Source: Arthrobacter_M sp030063245 (lineage in GTDB: Bacteria > Actinomycetota > Actinomycetes > Actinomycetales > Micrococcaceae). Taken from it: a stretch of DNA of 64,000 bases. Under the pieces are notes generated by a model. That model worked only from the letters and a program-made list of their open reading frames with translations. It did not search any database and was not told the origin of the DNA. Within the stretch, counting starts at the first letter, position 1. Every line of letters begins with the position of its first letter. Shown piece by piece: positions 63,801 through 64,000 of this stretch. A program made the position numbers and the translations under genes. Location: assembly GCF_051131705.1 (NCBI RefSeq), contig NZ_CP180316.1, forward strand, positions 2,914,001 to 2,978,000, written 5' to 3'.

Positions 63801-64000
63801 GGCGAGCTCGCCGCCCTTGGTTCGCTGCTGATGGAAGGCGTACCGGTCCGGATGGCAGGCCAGGACACCCGTCGGGGCACCTTCGTCCAGCGCCACGCGG
63901 TCTTCCACGACCGCGCCAACGGCACTGAGTGGACGCCGCTGACCAAACTGAGCGATTCGCAGGCGAAACTGTGGATCTACGATTCGCTGCTGTCCGAATA
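60897..64000 (+). CDS. kgd: Multifunctional 2-oxoglutarate decarboxylase/dehydrogenase E1-E2 (Kgd), 3' partial
   Basis: The first 1034 codons of the actinobacterial fusion that joins an E2 succinyltransferase domain to thiamine-dependent E1 of the TCA cycle. GTG at 60897 starts the E1-type helix (HRLPEDFGGNEWLVDELYER). A linker (about 55-170) is Ala/Pro/Ser repeats such as APAAQSPAAPAAQS. The E2 domain follows, with NFGIAIDMPKPDGSRLLVV and TYDHRVIQG at about 394. E1 then runs with MAHRGRLNVLTNIAG and the TPP site HGDAAFAGQGVVAETLN near 719. The frame is open to the window edge and would continue to about 1250 residues. GGAAGAGG is upstream. Activity is expected to be controlled by GarA-type FHA proteins, as in mycobacteria. 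Confidence 0.95.
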   Translation, partial: MPDQPIHRLPEDFGGNEWLVDELYERYQQNRNSVDTKWWPLFESFDSDSGNPANGKPANGLRSTGAGNEASPVTRELPVVQPAAPAKATASPGQAGRPASPQALAPAAAPAAQSATAPAAAPAAQSPAAPAAQSPAAPARDTAAAKASAAPAKDAARNGSTPIPAQLPRAAKDTSIPEEDRTTVLRGPAKAIATNMITSLEVPTATSVRAIPAKLLIDNRVVLNSNLGRARGGKVSFTHLIGYAVIRALAQFPSMNVHFDEIDGKPVAVQPAHVNFGIAIDMPKPDGSRLLVVPSIKKAETLNFSEFWQTYETLIKRARNGKLTAEDYAGTTVSLTNPGGIGTVHSVPRLSKGQAAIIGVGALDYPAEFQGASPKILAQNAVSKVLTLTSTYDHRVIQGAGSGEFLRLVQQLLLGEQNFYDEIFESLRIPYEPVRWSHDLQVDPADQINKVARIQQLIHSYRVRGHLMADTDPLEYVQRKHPDLDVLTYGLTLWDLDREWPTGGFGGKPMLKFRDILGVLRDAYCRTTGIEYMHIQDPEQRKWFQDQLEHPYSKPSREEQLRIVSKLNAAEAFETFLQTKFVGQKRFSLEGGESLIPLLDSIISDAADDGLDEVAIAMAHRGRLNVLTNIAGKTYSQVFREFEGIQDPRSVQGSGDVKYHLGTEGTFTSDNGNNTKVYLAANPSHLEAADGVIEGIVRAKQDRLDQGEAFPVLPIMVHGDAAFAGQGVVAETLNLSQLRGYRTGGTIHVVVNNQVGFTTAPSSSRSSVYSTDVAKMIQAPVFHVNGDDPEAVVRVAQLAYQFQQKFSKDVVIDMVCYRRRGHNEGDDPSMTQPLMYNLIEAKRSVRRLYTEALIGRGDISEEEAEQLLRDYQERLERVFAETHAAQTSPIPIITADSQAVSDLERPSAQQADGGVNKPKSTAITAETLAHIGKSHVEVPEGFTVHPKLQTLLEKREQMSREGGIDWGFGELAALGSLLMEGVPVRMAGQDTRRGTFVQRHAVFHDRANGTEWTPLTKLSDSQAKLWIYDSLLSE

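Noticed and set aside
62136..63908. A 590-codon minus-strand ORF
   Set aside because: It is antisense to kgd, whose E1 and TPP motifs are unambiguous; the antisense product has the Val/Leu/Asp-rich composition typical of shadows in high-GC genes.

Overview
The window looks like chromosome of a high-GC actinobacterium, most likely Micrococcaceae (Arthrobacter sensu lato). This is inferred from gene content: a DUF222/HNH protein, NucS mismatch endonuclease, a GuaB1-type enzyme, an E2-E1 fused oxoglutarate decarboxylase (Kgd), and a core gene order that matches the mycobacterial argS-lysA-hom-thrC-thrB-rho-prfA-prmC-sua5-rfe-atpIBEFHAGDC-DUF2550 locus. No IS element, integrase, CRISPR array or plasmid function was found.

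Layout. 0-4.3 kb: tail of a DUF222-HNH gene, a small CxxC protein divergent from nucS, nagA and a cold-shock gene with a long structured leader. 4.5-15.7 kb (minus): an MprF-like membrane protein, DUF2550, the complete F1Fo ATP synthase operon and two AtpI/AtpZ-like genes. 15.9-20.8 kb (minus): three surface-polysaccharide genes (WecA-like transferase, long-form sugar-nucleotide dehydratase, double GT2 glycosyltransferase). 21-34.5 kb (minus): sua5, prmC, prfA, a very long rho, thrB, thrC, hom, lysA and argS. 35-46 kb: an MFS exporter, tRNA-Arg(CCG), hrpA, a GNAT, a dead ATPase gene, a HIT protein, a sulfurtransferase, CorA and a Cds1/CBS-like PLP enzyme. 46-50 kb: poorly conserved small ORFs and three adjoining gene remnants (VWA/CobT-like, DUF2306, LuxR/MalT-like). 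50-54.6 kb: an MBL-fold hydrolase, a Fur-family regulator, two CNNM/CBS membrane proteins and a flavin reductase. 54.7-59.1 kb: a sugar-acid cluster in decay (dead GH3 glycosidase, gluconokinase, ManD that has lost its stop codon, dead MFS transporter). 59-64 kb: guaB1 and, divergently, the 5' three kilobases of kgd.

How it fits together. The minus-strand core cluster couples aspartate-family amino-acid synthesis (lysA, hom, thrC, thrB), translation and transcription termination (argS, prfA, prmC, sua5, rho) and energy conversion (atp). The right part is a mosaic of intact housekeeping genes and decayed accessory genes.

Two features stand out. First, many proteins carry short codon-multiple tandem duplications in linkers or tails, most strikingly twelve identical hexapeptides in the inserted region of Rho. 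Second, six pseudogenes lie between 41.3 and 59.1 kb. I found no complete novel multi-gene system. The best leads are the Rho repeat, the Sua5 tail cut by an amber codon, the ManD/GntK stop-loss overlap, the apparent absence of rpmE between rho and prfA, and a palindromic repeat inside the atp operon.
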